DNA of 64,000 bases, from positions 28,363,848-28,427,847 of the forward strand of contig BRKX01000012.1 in NCBI GenBank assembly GCA_026008535.1, read 5' to 3'. Shown piece after piece: positions 11,735 to 25,674 of this stretch (positions are counted from its first letter, which is position 1; the number at the start of each line of letters is the position of its first letter). The stretch is from Perilla frutescens. Its lineage: Eukaryota; Streptophyta; Magnoliopsida; Lamiales; Lamiaceae. The translations under genes and the position numbers were made by a program. A model generated the notes under the pieces. The model had not been told where the DNA came from. It saw nothing but the letters and a program-made list of their open reading frames with translations, and made no database searches.

Positions 11735-12340
11735 TCAACCAATCACAATTTCAAGAATAGCAACATCCATTTTTCTCCAACCTCAACACACCCCCCATCA
11801 AACAGAAAGGCTGAGGCAGCAGGTGATAAAAGCCTATAAATTTAAATGACATAATAAAATAAAGTGAAATAAATTGACAACAAAACTTCACAACTTCTAC
11901 TAATACCAACACTACGATAATTCATCACATTTTCAAATATGAATTCTTTATCATAATTTCATAATTACATTTTCATTCAAAAAAAAAACATCATTGCTGT
12001 GAACAAGATAATATGTATATGTAAAGCAAATAATTATGTTTACCTCGTTAATGCATATATATTCTTCCAAATTCAGGATATAGATTCTTGAATGAAGAGA
12101 AAGCGTATATGAAGAAGCAAAACCCACCGAAAACAACTATTCAGGAAGAAGGAATCAATCTTGAAAAGTGTTACTCTCGGCAAATCACAAAGCTATAACA
12201 AACCCACAACGAAGGAAAATCCCTTGACTATAAATTTGAAAAAGAACAGGAAAAAAATTGTGATAACATGAAAATTGGCGAAAATGAGAGGAGGGTTTAA
12301 TTTAGAGGAATTAGGTAATTAGAATAAGAAAAAAAAAAAA
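11735..12340 (-). promoter_or_regulatory. 5' UTR and promoter region of the CorA-like gene
   Basis: Read on minus, the sequence has a possible non-coding exon ending at 12044 with donor gtaaac and a polypyrimidine acceptor ctgcctcag at about 11815. AT-rich sequence with an A-rich tract (12330-12352) lies further upstream. No other gene recognised. Confidence 0.35.
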
Positions 12341-13075
12341 AAGAAAAAAAAGAGGCAACATGCACCATTAAAGTGCTGCATGGTGGAGAACCATTATTTA
12401 GATTGGTGACACGAGAAATTCCAATGAGATTATTTGACGCTCTCCCTTGATTTTTTTATATTTTTGTGTGAGACCATGCATGGATCAAAATTCCTAATAT
12501 TGATTAAGATTCGGATTAAATTTTTTTTGTAATTTTATTGGCGTGACCGGTCGGTCAATTACACATCTATAATTTTATTGGTGTTTGATTGAAAAAAATA
12601 TAAATGGTTTGGTTTTAGTTGCATCACTAAGCAAATTTAGGAACACACGACGTAAAAGCGACGACGCACGTGAGATGCATGAGAGTGAGAAGTGGCAAAA
12701 ATATTGTTTCCTTGTATTCGGGAACGACATCCAAATGAACACTAGTTAAGGAATATGTTGAAAAATAGTATTTAATAAAGTGAGTTTGACTCATTTTATC
12801 CGATTTTTCGTGACCGGGATATTTAATTTTGGGGAATTAAATACCGTACGATTGTTCTATGTCGTGAGTAGATAATCGTAGTATTTTTATTTGCTCAAAT
12901 CCGATTTTCGGTGAGTGAGAAATAAATGGTTGAAGTTGGTCACACGATTGGGCATTTATGGTGTGTGGAATAATGTGTTTAAGACACGTTAAATAATCCA
13001 CATTGATTTCTTAATCAAGTTAAGAAGTGTATTTAAGTGTATTAACACTTAAGTGAAGTAATTAAGTGCACAAGG
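12341..13075. other. Spacer, possible retrotransposon-derived sequence
   Basis: No coding sequence. From about 12758 (tgttgaaaaat) the composition resembles a Copia-type LTR start, but I could not find a matching CA end with a repeated flank, so it is not called as an element. Confidence 0.3.
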
Positions 13076-13330
13076 ATGTGGGCCATGAGCCCACACGCGC
13101 ACACGCGCGCGCCCGCCGGTGCCCGACTTGACTCGTCCTCAGAAATTGGACTTTGGGAGCCGGTGGCCCGACTTGACTCGTCCTCAGAAATTGGACTTTG
13201 GGAGCTGGTGGAGCCTTCAAGTAACTGCAACCTTGCCGGATTGGCTCGACTCGTCCTCGGAAATTGGACTGGTGGAGCTACTGTCGGAAGGATGAAGCCG
13301 GATGAAGCCGTTTCATCTTTGAAAAGACAA
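13076..13330. repeat. GC-rich block with 45-bp tandem repeat
   Basis: Two adjacent 45-bp units (13121-13165 and 13166-13210) starting gcccgacttgactcgtcctc differ by one or no base. A third, shortened and diverged unit lies at about 13244-13278. A short doublet ggatgaagcc follows. The block is preceded by an alternating CA/CG run. It is open in both directions but has no protein character, and is probably part of a decayed repeat. Confidence 0.75.
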
Positions 13331-14450
13331 CCGCTAGCCGGGCCTATAATGATATTTTCTTCGGTTAAAGCACATGAATGAATCTTATATACCCTTTAAA
13401 TTTATCTTTTTAAAATATACAAAATCAAATGAGAAAGACGAGTATTATCATTTATTGACACGCCACAAATCTATTCTAATTCTAAACCCAATATGAATCT
13501 GGGTTTTGAGTTTTGACAAAGCCCGGCAGGTTTGGTTTTTAAATTTCTTGATGGTTTGTAATTGTAGTTGAATATAATTATATATAGTATTAATTTCTAG
13601 ATTCAATATTTTACTATCACACGTGTTTGTTATGTACGTTTTTTATTGATTGATTGAATATGTCGGATATTATGGTAACTGAAATTTAGCTCCATCCCAT
13701 TTTGATGAGTCATCAAATATACACTAGTCATTTCAAATTAGTTTTTTTTTTTTTAAAAAAAAACAAAACAAAAAAAATCTCAAGGACTGGTTCATATGTT
13801 TTGCCATTGAAACTATGGTAGGAACATGACTATCAAATAGTATGTAAGATTAACTTTATCTGCATGACTGCATGCTTCACAATCGGAGAATCCTCATTAA
13901 AAATTATAAAAAGATTAATTTTGATTCATGCTATTAACACCATAATAATTAAACAGGTTATGTGTGAATTGTACCAGTTTGTCTCCTACAAAGTTGCGAT
14001 GCACCATACCATTATATTTTTTCATAGTAGTGAATAAATTAAATATAGAGTTGATTGTTTCTAAAATCACGACTTTACGTACCTTGATTTTGGTTTTAAA
14101 TACCATTTTTTAAGTTTTGTAATTTTAACATGAATTGAAACTTTTTTATATATAATTAAATTAGACATCTATGCCAATTTGGTTGAATCAAAACTGATGC
14201 GATGATAGAATTAGACATCGGATATCACAGTATCAAATGAATTAAATCACAATATATGATTGTTGCATAAATGGAATGTGTAATTTCAATTCTATCTTAG
14301 TTTTAATTCAACCGGAAATAATGAAATATCTAATTTTTAAAAAAAGTTTTAATTTATATTAAAATAAAAAAATAATGTTTAATACTAAAAATCAAGTAAA
14401 TATGAAGATTTTAGAAGCAATTAAGCTATGTAAATAATATTATAATCTAA
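13331..14450. other. AT-rich spacer
   Basis: No gene, RNA or bounded mobile element recognised. Contains a T/A homopolymer block at 13741-13780. Confidence 0.5.
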
Positions 14451-14454
14451 GAGC

Positions 14455-16700
14455 TTGCTTAAACCCTATGATCAGTTTTACGAAACCAATCCAGCCCAGC
14501 CCAACGTTTACATTACTTGGGCAGTATGTATAGGAGCACGTGGTTTTCTGGGATTGGTTGATGTCCGAGGCTCACAGAAACACCGGAAGCAGCGAATCCG
14601 AAACGGCCTTCGTAGATTTAAAAAAACCTCGTACGTAGTTCATGCTCCTAGATATTTTCTTCTCTCTCTTCATCTTTGTTGCCTCGCATCTGTGCCTGCC
14701 CCCTCAGTAACCATCTCATTCACCAACTATGCCAAAAAACTATACATAAATGATAAAGCCTTTAATTTAACACTTTCTCTTTTTTCGAGAAGGTGCGATT
14801 ACGCATCCAAATCTTCACATTGCACCGTCGTTTGTTATAAAATTACATGTAAAACATAGTGGCGTTTGCATATTAGGTGCTGAAGAATCTCGAAGAAGTG
14901 GGTGTTCTTGTTTGCTTTCCAACTTTAAAGGCGGAGGTTTTCACTAATTTTTCTCTCTACTTTGAGCTTTGCGATTTTGTTTTGTTCATATAATTCTGGG
15001 TTTTTGATCGGATTATTACATTGATCTGTAGCAGGAAAATTTTGTTTGGCTTATGTTGGACTCACATGCATCACATTCAGTTGTTTTCAACTAGTTCTTG
15101 TTGTAAGAAGGTAATCACAGGTTTTCTTGTATTTTCATATATGCAATCTTTTGTGATGTTTGTGTCATCAGCAGATTATTTTTTGAGGGGTGTCTGAATT
15201 TTTGTTTGATTTTAAATAAAATGCTCTCAGTCTGTCAAGATTTTGAAGAGGTAAAAAATTCGTGAAGACAATTAAACTTATTTATTTATCAGGTGAAAAA
15301 CTATAAATCACTCTCTCTCTTTCTCTCTCTTGTTTTCATTGGTTGTATTTGATTTCTCAATTGAGTATAGTTTCTGTTATTAATTTAATCTGCTTTCTAT
15401 TTGATACCCAGTTAAGATTTATGAAAGGATGGAAAATTCTTGAGACCATGATAACAGTTTCCACTGTACATAAGGTAAAAATTGCGAATCCTTGCTCCTT
15501 TTTTTTTTTTTTTTTATAAACCATAGCTTTGATCATCAAACTTCACCAGAAAATTTTGTTTTTAGTTTTTTTTTTTTTTCAATTTCTTATGGTTATGCAT
15601 AATTGTTCAACTACTATGAATTTAATGAATTTATCATTCGCGATTCTGTATCTCTTTGTCTTCTGATTGAACTTTGATTATTTTCACCTACGATGAAGTT
15701 GTTGGTGATTGTAATACCTGGTAAATGGCTAAATCAGAGGTATTAGCTAATTAGTCTCAGTAACTCTTACTACTCTCATTTATGTGGCCTAGAATCCAAG
15801 AATTTGAGTGTACCTGATGTTCTCATCGTTTGTTTTCCTTTTCTAAATGCGAGTTGCTATTATCCATCTTGTTTATCTTATACTTCACGTTTGATGAAAG
15901 AAGTTCTAGAGTTCTTATCAGCATGTTACTTGTTGATTTTTTAGATCTTAAGTATATAAGAAGTCACCTGCGTTAGCATTTTGACGTTTCCATTTTGTTT
16001 GTATTTATTACTGGAATTATATGATTTATTGGATGTCTGTTGTTGCAACAAAGTTCATATCAAACAACCTGTAAAAGTAACCTGAGAAGTGTGGTTACAG
16101 CTTTTGTAAACTATAGTGATCATGCATGCATCCTTGAACATGAGATGAAAATTTGAATCTCGGTATGCTCTTACACTCCAACAGGGCTGAGTTCATTGGA
16201 CACTTATAGTTAAGTCTTATGTTAGAGGGAGTGAATTAGATACACCTCACAGTCTAGGTGATTATCTTGTTCAGTTAATCTGTTGAGAATCAAGTGATGC
16301 CATAAAGTGTGATTACTAGACAATGAAATCTTCCTATTATATTTCATTTTAAACATGACTACTTATATTTCTTTAATGAGTTATGCCTCCTGCTCTTTCA
16401 TGCACCTATGTTTAGATTAAATAGGTAAAAAGGTGAACTGGTAATAGTCTAATAGATATGGGGTATGTAATTACAGGCTTCTGGTTCTTTACCTCTGATG
16501 GTCTCCAAATTTTATACGTACTCGTATGCAAAACATGTGATATATTACTTAGTTGATATCTGTCATAGCAGCCAATGATTTTAGAAAACTGTCGAGCATA
16601 CAGGTGACTTTGTGTAGATTGTCAGTTTACTTTTTCAAGGTGTGGTAATTAATCTATTATTTGCCTGTATAGTGAAGTGCTCTGCTGATTCAGCAACAAA
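14455..16700. other. Balanced-composition spacer, possible transcribed region
   Basis: Less AT-rich than the flanking spacers, with pyrimidine tracts and several splice-site-like junctions on plus, for example an open block at 15413-15474 between cag and gtaaaa. I could not join these into a protein. The 14455-14859 open frame has no recognisable domain. May be a non-coding transcript or a decayed gene. Confidence 0.25.
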
Positions 16701-16736
16701 ATTGATGTGACCAGATGCCATGTCTTAATGACACAG

Positions 16737-17067
16737 GGTGGAAGAAAGGACCTCATATGCATCAAGCACTAGCGCACACTGCACAATATATAAGAGAACT
16801 TTTACTGAAGCATCAGGTTTGGACATGTCTCCCGTGTATCAGTTTTATTTTTATCTAACAAGCCTTAGTAGGGACTACAACTGGGACATCAATTACCACA
16901 ATGTTAGCTTGAGTTAACCTTAAAAATTTGTTGCTTCGCCCTTTGGCCATTATTACATAAATCCACGGGAGTATCTACATAAAAATCTCAAATATTTCCT
17001 TATGATTTCATTTGAACAGGATGGCCATCTGTGTGCAGACTCATCTTGTGATCCACATAGTTTCTAG
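16737..17067 (+). other. Candidate terminal exons of an unrecognised small gene
   Basis: Two blocks look like spliced coding exons. The first, 16737-16816, is preceded by acacag and followed by gtttgg; it is open in the frame after two bases (WKKGPHMHQALAHTAQ...). The second, 17020-17067, is preceded by tttgaacag; it continues in frame and ends with TAG (DGHLCADSSCDPHSF). Joined they read without a stop for about 42 residues. I do not recognise the family and found no convincing upstream exon in the right phase, so this may be chance or a pseudogene tail. Confidence 0.2.
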
Positions 17068-17254
17068 CCCATTGGAATCATGACTTGACATGGAACTGGT
17101 AAACACAGTTTCTACGCTGCTCACAATGTCATTGCTGCAGTCGAAGCCTGTTTCAAGAGTTAATCTTATGGTCATTTGATTAGAAAAACAAGGTAAAAGC
17201 ATTTTATATGTGTGTGTGTATATATGTGTGTGAATATGGATCTTTAAAATAGAG

Positions 17255-20200
17255 CTACCCCAAATTCATCACATCTTTTGGTGCCCCATTTTTGTGCTTT
17301 TGTGGCTGGGTTAACTCAAGATTGATAGGCACAAAAGCATATCCGTTGTTGATGGTGTGCATACTGTGGGGAACCCTGTTTGCTTCACTTGTTCCGCCCA
17401 TGCAGTAAACCTGAATCAGAACTTGGTTTATATAAATGAGATTTTACTTATACCTACCTGGTCTACATTGTATTCATCGTACAAGTTCTGTTCATGTCTT
17501 AATTGTAGTCTGCCAATACCTTTTTCCACAGTTCTGCATTCTCTTGGACAACAATGTTCACCTTCTTGTGAAGTTCCATGTTCTCTTGATGAATGAGGTT
17601 TCCCTGTGACAAGATTAATGATGCTACCCGCAATTGTAATTTTGAATTCAAAACATAAATTATAGCATGTTAACTGTCTCAAAAGTGGACCTTCTGATTT
17701 ATTTCATTGATTTCAGCAGTCAGAGTTTGTTCCTGTGAGAGAAAAATAAATAAATAAAACAGCCTATTTTAGAACCCTTTCTTATCATTGCTGAACAAAA
17801 ATATGCCCAATATAGTTATCTGATGATTATGCTAGACAGGATCGGTACTTGCCTTTTTCACACGTATGCCTTTCAAGCTCGTTTCTAGTTGATTTTCCAG
17901 ATTTTGGAGGTCTCTGATGCTCAATCCAGAAATTTCTTCTCCCAAAAGCTTCCTGCAACAGCAATAGAAGAGGCAAGTCGTTTGATATGTAAGATGAGAG
18001 GCATCACCATCTTTTAGGAAGCAGTGTGCCTATTTAAGTCCCACTAACTAAATTTCATTAAACATGCATCTTCCTCATTTCTTTTGTATTTCTGTATCTC
18101 AGTTCTTTATACCAAGATCCACGTTTGCATACACATTTTCCACATTCATTGATGCATTATCTGTGCCTCAAGTTTCTACAACATGGTGTACTTATAAATA
18201 GGCATCTTCCACATTTTTTACTTCCATCTCTCTGTCTCAAGTGTCTATAGCAAGATGCACAGTGAAAATTCCTCTGAAGTATGACTCAGATGATATATGC
18301 CCTGTCTAGAATACAATTCCAAGGAACAATCTGCAGGTACTTTAAATCCTGATGTCTGGGGTACTATAGATGTTCTATAATATCATCTGCCAGTTCCTAT
18401 CTTTCTTCTTCGTTACTCACCTACATGCTACAATAATGACTTAGTTATGTAGCCATAGAAGGTCTATGCGGAGGAACACAAATCAAATTGCTACACGTAA
18501 GATTTCTTGTGGACTTACCTATGGTTTTCTTGCAAACACTGTAGTTGTTGCCTCAAGTTTGCTGCTTCCCTTTGCCATGCCTAGCCAAAAATGATGAAGC
18601 AGGATTAGGCGATTATCTCATTAAATCTCAAGGAGAGATCATACTTACCAAGATATTGTGGTCTGTAATGAAATAGCTATAGATGTTAAATGTATACGGA
18701 GATATCTTTAGAGATAAGATGCATGATCTCAGCTTGAAGCTAAACATGCACTAATCACACTTACAACATGCTTTGTAGATTTCGGTGGTGCCACAAGCGT
18801 TCAGTCATTGAATTTCGTTGTCAGCACATGTTTGACTTGTTGGAAGGAATGTTATTCCAGAATTTCACGGGTAATGTTCATACTATTTCGAACTCTCATT
18901 TTCCAAAGAATTCTTTCCGTGGGACCTTTGGTGTTCAATTTGTAAGTGAAACCGTTTGTGGTATGGATCATATATATATGCATCATATAAGTATGCTATT
19001 TATCCGTCATTAAGTTACGACCCCCATAATTATGCTAATTAACCTGACTAGATGGGAAAAGACATGTTATTCTTGCCCTCATCATCGCATTCTATCAAAA
19101 TACTAATCTTATGATTAGGCTTGACTTTCCTTTGTTGAGGTCTTTTTACCAGTGTTTTGTATAATTTTAGGAACATTATGCTTTCAAGACCCCCTTGGCT
19201 CTATTTGCTTGTAGTTTGATATAAATATTAAGTACAACTTCAAGTGACTGACATTGCTACTGCGAAGGGCAACCATAGTCTGGTTAACGCTCTCGTGTGA
19301 TATCTTGAATTTATAGCCATCTCTCTGAATACTGAAGATGTTAAAGACTTAGTTAAAAATCGACCGTTGTTCCGTTAACTGAACCATGATCTGACCAGAT
19401 ACTTGGCCAGTGAAGGGTTCTGCTATACAACCACTGCCCCTGAGTTCAACCTGATCAGTAGGCAGCCCATAGACCTTTCTTTTCTTTTCTTTTCTTTTGT
19501 GTTTAATCTTAGCATATAATCAAAAATTTCAAATATGTTTTGTAAATTAATTCCTGGCATAATAGCAAATAATGAATGATAAAGTTAGGAACTTAAAATT
19601 TGAAAGCAATGGACACAGCAACCCGGGTGGTGAAGTAGGACGCTGCCAAGGTCCCTCATTCATTTGGGGCCCAAAGTTATGCAAATATTTGGCTATGGTT
19701 CATGTAGCATCACCAGATAGAAGTTTTAAATTTGATTGCAAAATGTGCTACAATTGATAAATATGTGGAGAAGGGATAATAGCTGATGTGAAATAATTGT
19801 TGATTGGTGGTATTTGTTTGGCTAAAAGAAGACCTAAAATATGTGAAATTCTTGATAAAAAAAATTTGCTCTCGAGAAGAAAAACAAATGATCACTTCAA
19901 AGAAATGAAAGAAAAAAAAAGACAAAAAGAGAGCAATGGATGAGAAAATGTTGCAAATCGAAAATGGAAATTTGGTGTCTAATTGCAAAAGTTTGTGTTT
20001 GTGGTGGAAAAAGTGGAAGAATACTCAAATGAGTTTTACTGAGGAGTAGAAAACGAAGTTGGAAAGTAATGGAGTTTATTATGAAAATTTAGATTCTAAT
20101 GAATCTAAAAGTTTAGTCACTTAGTCAAATTTCCCTACCTTAACCAAAAACATATATTACAACCTTTTGAAAGTCCTTTTTTATTCTTACTTTGAGCACA

Positions 20201-23200
20201 TGTTTGCGTTGGAGAGATTAGATTAATTGTAAACTTATGGTAGATTTATGTATTGATTTAATTTTGAGTGTAAATGCATCCTATTTAAGCACTGACCATT
20301 GACTGAAAAAATACACTTTGAGAGGATTCATTCTTCTAAAGGCATGGTATTCTTGAGTTTACTATTGGTGCATTGCTGATTTGAATGTGATTTTAGTAAT
20401 TAAATGTGTGCTAATATCCATGTTTGAGCTTTAATATCTATGTGTTGGAAGACGGTTTTGTTTGATTTTGTAGGAAAGAAAAGATTAAAATGATTTAAAT
20501 TGAAGAAATTAAGTCAATGAGATGTTTTGGATTGAGAATGGGCTGAGAAAGGTCTAAGAAAATACAAAAATCGAGTCGAACCCTAGTCGGCTCAGACACG
20601 AGCATGGGGCGCGACTTAGGGATCATTCGCGCCCGGCTTTTGGCTTGACCTCTGTGTCTAGGGCCCAACCCCGAGCACAACTGATCACCGGCATTTGACC
20701 CTTGCATCATAGGAGGGGCTTTCTTCGATTCAAGCCTAGCTCACTTGTGCCCCATGGCTGGGAACTAAAGGTGCACGCGCCAGACCTTTTTAATTAATTT
20801 ATTTATTTTTAACTTAATATTTTCATTTATAAATTCATAAATCGTAACATTTTGGAGCCCAAGTCTGGACCTCCTCTATTTTTTCTATTATGTACGACTG
20901 TATTATGTTCATTCTTTTATTCTTTCTATTATTTTACTTATTTCCTTCGTTAATGATTTAAAAAATGGGCCAAAACTATTAAAATACTAAAAAATTATCT
21001 ATAAATAAATACATGCGCCTAGAACTGCCTACTCGACCCAACCACCTAGCACAACCACTGAGGGAGTAATCGGCAAGGTTCGTTGCCGCCTTTTATAACA
21101 ATGGTTGGAACCCTTTGGCTCAAGTGTGAGCACGTCAGCTCGTGCCCTATCTTTGATTTTTTTTTTTTTTTTTTTTTCCTTTTTCTTTCCTTTTTCAACA
21201 AGAGCTTTCCTTCTCTACTCATACCCCATATTGGATGAAATTTATACCACATTTTACACCTAAAAATCATTGAGAGATATTGGAGAAGAGATTAAGAAGA
21301 TCAAGAGCAAGAAGAGAAGGATTCAAGCAAAGATCGAGACAAAGATTCAACTTTTGGGTTTTATTTTAGTTTTTATCTTAATTGAACCATGTTTCCACCT
21401 GAATTTATTTTGACTCTTAGTAGCTAAATATTTTATATTGTAGGGTTAAAGAATAGTTGATTATGATGCACAATGATTTCCAAATGTTTATGATCTTATT
21501 TTATTTCATCATGTGTTATTGTGATTAATTATTATTGATTAATTGGCCATTAATTAGCATGTTTGATGTATTGATTTATAAATCAAACGTGACACTTTAA
21601 TCAATAAATCTGAAATTGCTTATCAGTACAATAAATTTTATGTTTTTAGGAGTTGTGTGTTAATGATTTAATGAACTTATTGATTCTAGCATGATAAAAT
21701 GTTTAAATTATTTGTGTGATTGTCCTAATAAAATTTGAGTATCTAATAATCATTTAATCGGAATGAAATTGTGTGGATTAATCAATAAAATCGAAACCTT
21801 AGAGTACCTCTACTTTATTGTTTTCTAAACCAATTTTAATCTTCGACATTTTTTCTTGTTTGTTTACTTTTAATTTATGTGTTTTAATATCTTTAAAAAA
21901 TAAACTTTTTATTTGATTAGTCTAGGGAGTACTTAGGAAATTGATGTCCTAGTAATCATGTAATTAATTATTTAGTCACTATGGATTACGTACGATACTC
22001 TTGCTTACCTTAGCACACGATTACACTGAGCACTTGTAATTATTCAATATTTGTCAAATATTTTAGCAGTTTAATTTTCAAACTTACAACTCGCGACGTG
22101 ATGCTTAATTTGATATCCGACCAACAAACTTAATTAACATAGAGTTTAGTATATATGAGCTCAATGTGTACAAATTTAATTTGTGCACCCCCCCCCCCCC
22201 CCCCACCCTCACCCTCAAAAAAGAAATTGTGCATCAACGTTAACGTACTTGAATAACATTATAAAATTTGCTAAATTTTTTTTATAAAGTTTGATAATGA
22301 GCTTAGCTAGTACGTAATATAAAAAGTTTTTTGGATTAAATTTAAAAAAAATATCTTTTTTTCAAAGAGTTCATTCATAAATTAATATGATGTCTGTTAA
22401 AAGGATAAACATGTGTTTGTATTTCCTCTAAACTATGTTTTGTTTCAATACCTCTTAGTTTTAGCAATTATTCTATTAGTTTTTCTCTAAAAAAAATTAT
22501 TCTCTTAGTTTTTTATTGGTATTTCTTGTCTGTGTGTAATGTGTGCTTGTTCGTGTGTATATTAGTTTAATGGACAAATTACAATTTAATTCCCAACGTT
22601 TGAAGGTTTTAACAAAATTAATCTAACATTTTAATAATAACAATTTAATTCCCAACGTTTGAAAATTTTAACAGAAATGACCCAACGTTTAATATTAACA
22701 ATTTAATTCTCAACGTTTGAAAATTTTAACAAAAATGACCCAACATTTAATATTAACAATTTAATTCTCAATGTTTGAAAATTTTAACAAAAATAGCCCA
22801 ATATTTTAGGCTAAAAAAACTGTTTCGGTCGATTTTAATCACATTTATTCTCAAGTGAGCTAGAGACTCATATAACTGACTAACATTTTTGCCGGAAAAT
22901 GACCAAAATGGTTTTTTCGCCTAAATTATCGGGTCATTTATGTTAAAATTCAAACGTTGGAAATTAAATTGTTAATATTAAACGTTGAGTTATTTCTGTT
23001 AGACTATCCAAACATTGAAATTAAATTGTAATTATTAAAACGTTGGATTATTTTTGTGAAAACCTTCAAATGTTGGGAATTAAATTGTAATTTGCCCTAG
23101 TTTAATTGTGTATGTGTGTGATTTTCATATTTGAGTTAGTGTGAGCTGAGTACGCTTGTGTGTTTTAAATTTTTTGTTTTTCATGATTAATTAATTATCC

Positions 23201-24656
23201 TATAGTTTTCGGTTCAAGAATGACCATTTTTTTTGTTGTTTTAGGCTTTGATCGAGTGCGTATTTCAACGAGCTAGATGTTCAATGACTTAATTAGATGA
23301 TCAAAATGAATGAGGCTATTTTTTTAGAAGAAATAAATGAGTTGTTTAAAATAACTTGATCGTAAAAAGTTAAAGATATATGATTTTGAACTAATTTTAC
23401 CATAAAATTTTTGGAAGTACAACTTGGAAAGAAAAAAAAATCCATAAAACAAAGCACCATAATTATGCCAAATTATAAAAATGAATCTCTTATCCAGCAT
23501 CTTTTTCTTCTTATTCTTTTAAAAACTAATAATAAAAAATAAAAACGAGACAAACTATTATTGGTTATTAACGTTTGGTTTCTCATAAATTCATCATTCT
23601 AAAAAAAAACATAAAACAATAAAAAAAAATTCAATTCACTAATTAATTATCTATTCTTTCTCCTGTCTTAAAACGTTGATCTAATTACTGCTGCACCAAA
23701 ACAACTTAAAATTGTCAGGCTCTATTGTTTAATAATTTATATTTTAATCTATGTATTTTTAGTACCGTTATTTTCTTTTAATTTATTTGTCAATTCTTGT
23801 TTAATTTGGATTTTCATCTGCAATTATCTATATATTTATTTCAACTTATTAATTAATTAATTAAATTTTTTAAAGGATTTGTTAATTTATCGCTTAAATT
23901 TTATATACGAAATTTAATTAGTAAGTTTTGCATCTAAAAAGTCTCCCGAACGTTGAGTGATCACCCTTGATCAGTGTACTATATCTAGCTAACTAATCCA
24001 AGGATTAAACGATCAATATTTCAGCTAAAAGAAAGTGAGAATATTAAATAAATAAATAAAAGTTTATTACACATTCAATATATATATATATTTGACAAGA
24101 ACATGTATATATATACAAAAGAGATGATTGGTATAAAATACCTTGATCTCTGAAGCAGGATTCATAAGATGGTAATGCTCCTCCTTCACTTTGCTGTATC
24201 TTTCAATTATCGATTTCATGCTGCGCTTAAATGTTAAACCACAGTCATTATCTTTAATCACCGCAAACTAATCTCCATTATGCAATCAAATGTGTATATA
24301 TATATATGTATATGTACGCATATACAAATAAGTTTTAGAAAATGGATCGACTGTGAATCAATTTATAGCGTGTTAGCTTGGAACCCAATTTGAACCATTT
24401 AAAATACTCCCTCTATTTCTGTTTAAGTGTTATTTTGGATAAATGCACATAAATTAATAAACTAATTAACTCACCTAATATACCCTTGTGTGAATACATT
24501 AAATGAGTTAAATATGTATATATTTGAATGTATTAAATGAGGTCAAATGTGAAAAAATGTGAATTTTATGTCTTGAATATGTAGAATGACACTTTTTGTG
24601 AAACAAAATTAAAATGCTAGAATGACACTTATGTTACATATTACATTAAACAAGTA

Positions 24657-24688
<32 letters not shown>

Positions 24689-24994
24689 TATGATGTGATT
24701 TTTATGTATTTATACTGTAGTGAATATAATTAACATGTGTAACATTAATGTCATATTTTATTAACTAGGTATGGGATATAGTATCATATTATATTAGAAA
24801 ACCAAGCAAAATATGAACACCTAAAATGTATTTATTGCCAAACAAACATGCATGTTTTAAGCATATACCATTTTGTTCAATAAATTTTTCTTTGTAAAAG
24901 TATATATGCATTATATATATATTTATATATGTTATTGAAATGAAATTTAATATTATGTTCAAATAAGAATGATATATATCTAATACAGTATGTA

Positions 24995-25038
<44 letters not shown>

Positions 25039-25212
25039 CTACGAATGTCATATATTAAAAACTACGAGACAAATGTAAAGTGTAAATTAATTTAAGCATG
25101 CAACAGACTTCTTTTTTAAAAGCAAAAGCACAGATTAATTAATTGGCAGTTCATTTATTGTTATCTGCATGCATGAATACTGCCCTCGATCTCTCACGAG
25201 AATCAATAATTA

Positions 25213-25290
<78 letters not shown>

Positions 25291-25635
25291 CCTCGCATTT
25301 GTTTCCCCTAATCTTTAAAAATCAGTTCTTTAATTTATTTCTGATTAATTACTGACCTTGATCTCAATTCTCACATCAATGAGAGTCACCCACCCACCCA
25401 CACACACACAAACAAAAGATTCAGTTTTTTAAGATTCAATTTGAGGCGCGCGTAATTAGCATACATATTTCATCGAACAAATTAATTAAACTCGTTCATA
25501 AAAAAGCGTAATTAATTTATAGTGAATTAGCAATCTGTGATAACTATTAATGTTTCAGAAGGCACTAAATGTAATAATAAAAAAAGAGTGAAGATATAAA
25601 AGGAAAATAATGTTTTAAAAAAATGCGGTTAATTA

Positions 25636-25674
<39 letters not shown>

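Noticed and set aside
13042..13381. Opposed open frames over the 45-bp repeat
   Set aside because: Openness follows from the repeat and high GC; peptide is just the repeated unit.
12758..13390. A full Copia LTR
   Set aside because: The TGTTGAAAAAT start is suggestive, but no CA end with matching 5-bp flank could be found.
14455..14859. 134-codon plus-strand open frame
   Set aside because: No domain, no good codon pattern, no relation to neighbours.
25143..25355. 70-codon frame with Thr-His and Tyr-Ile runs
   Set aside because: Translation of the CA/TA microsatellite within a MADS intron.
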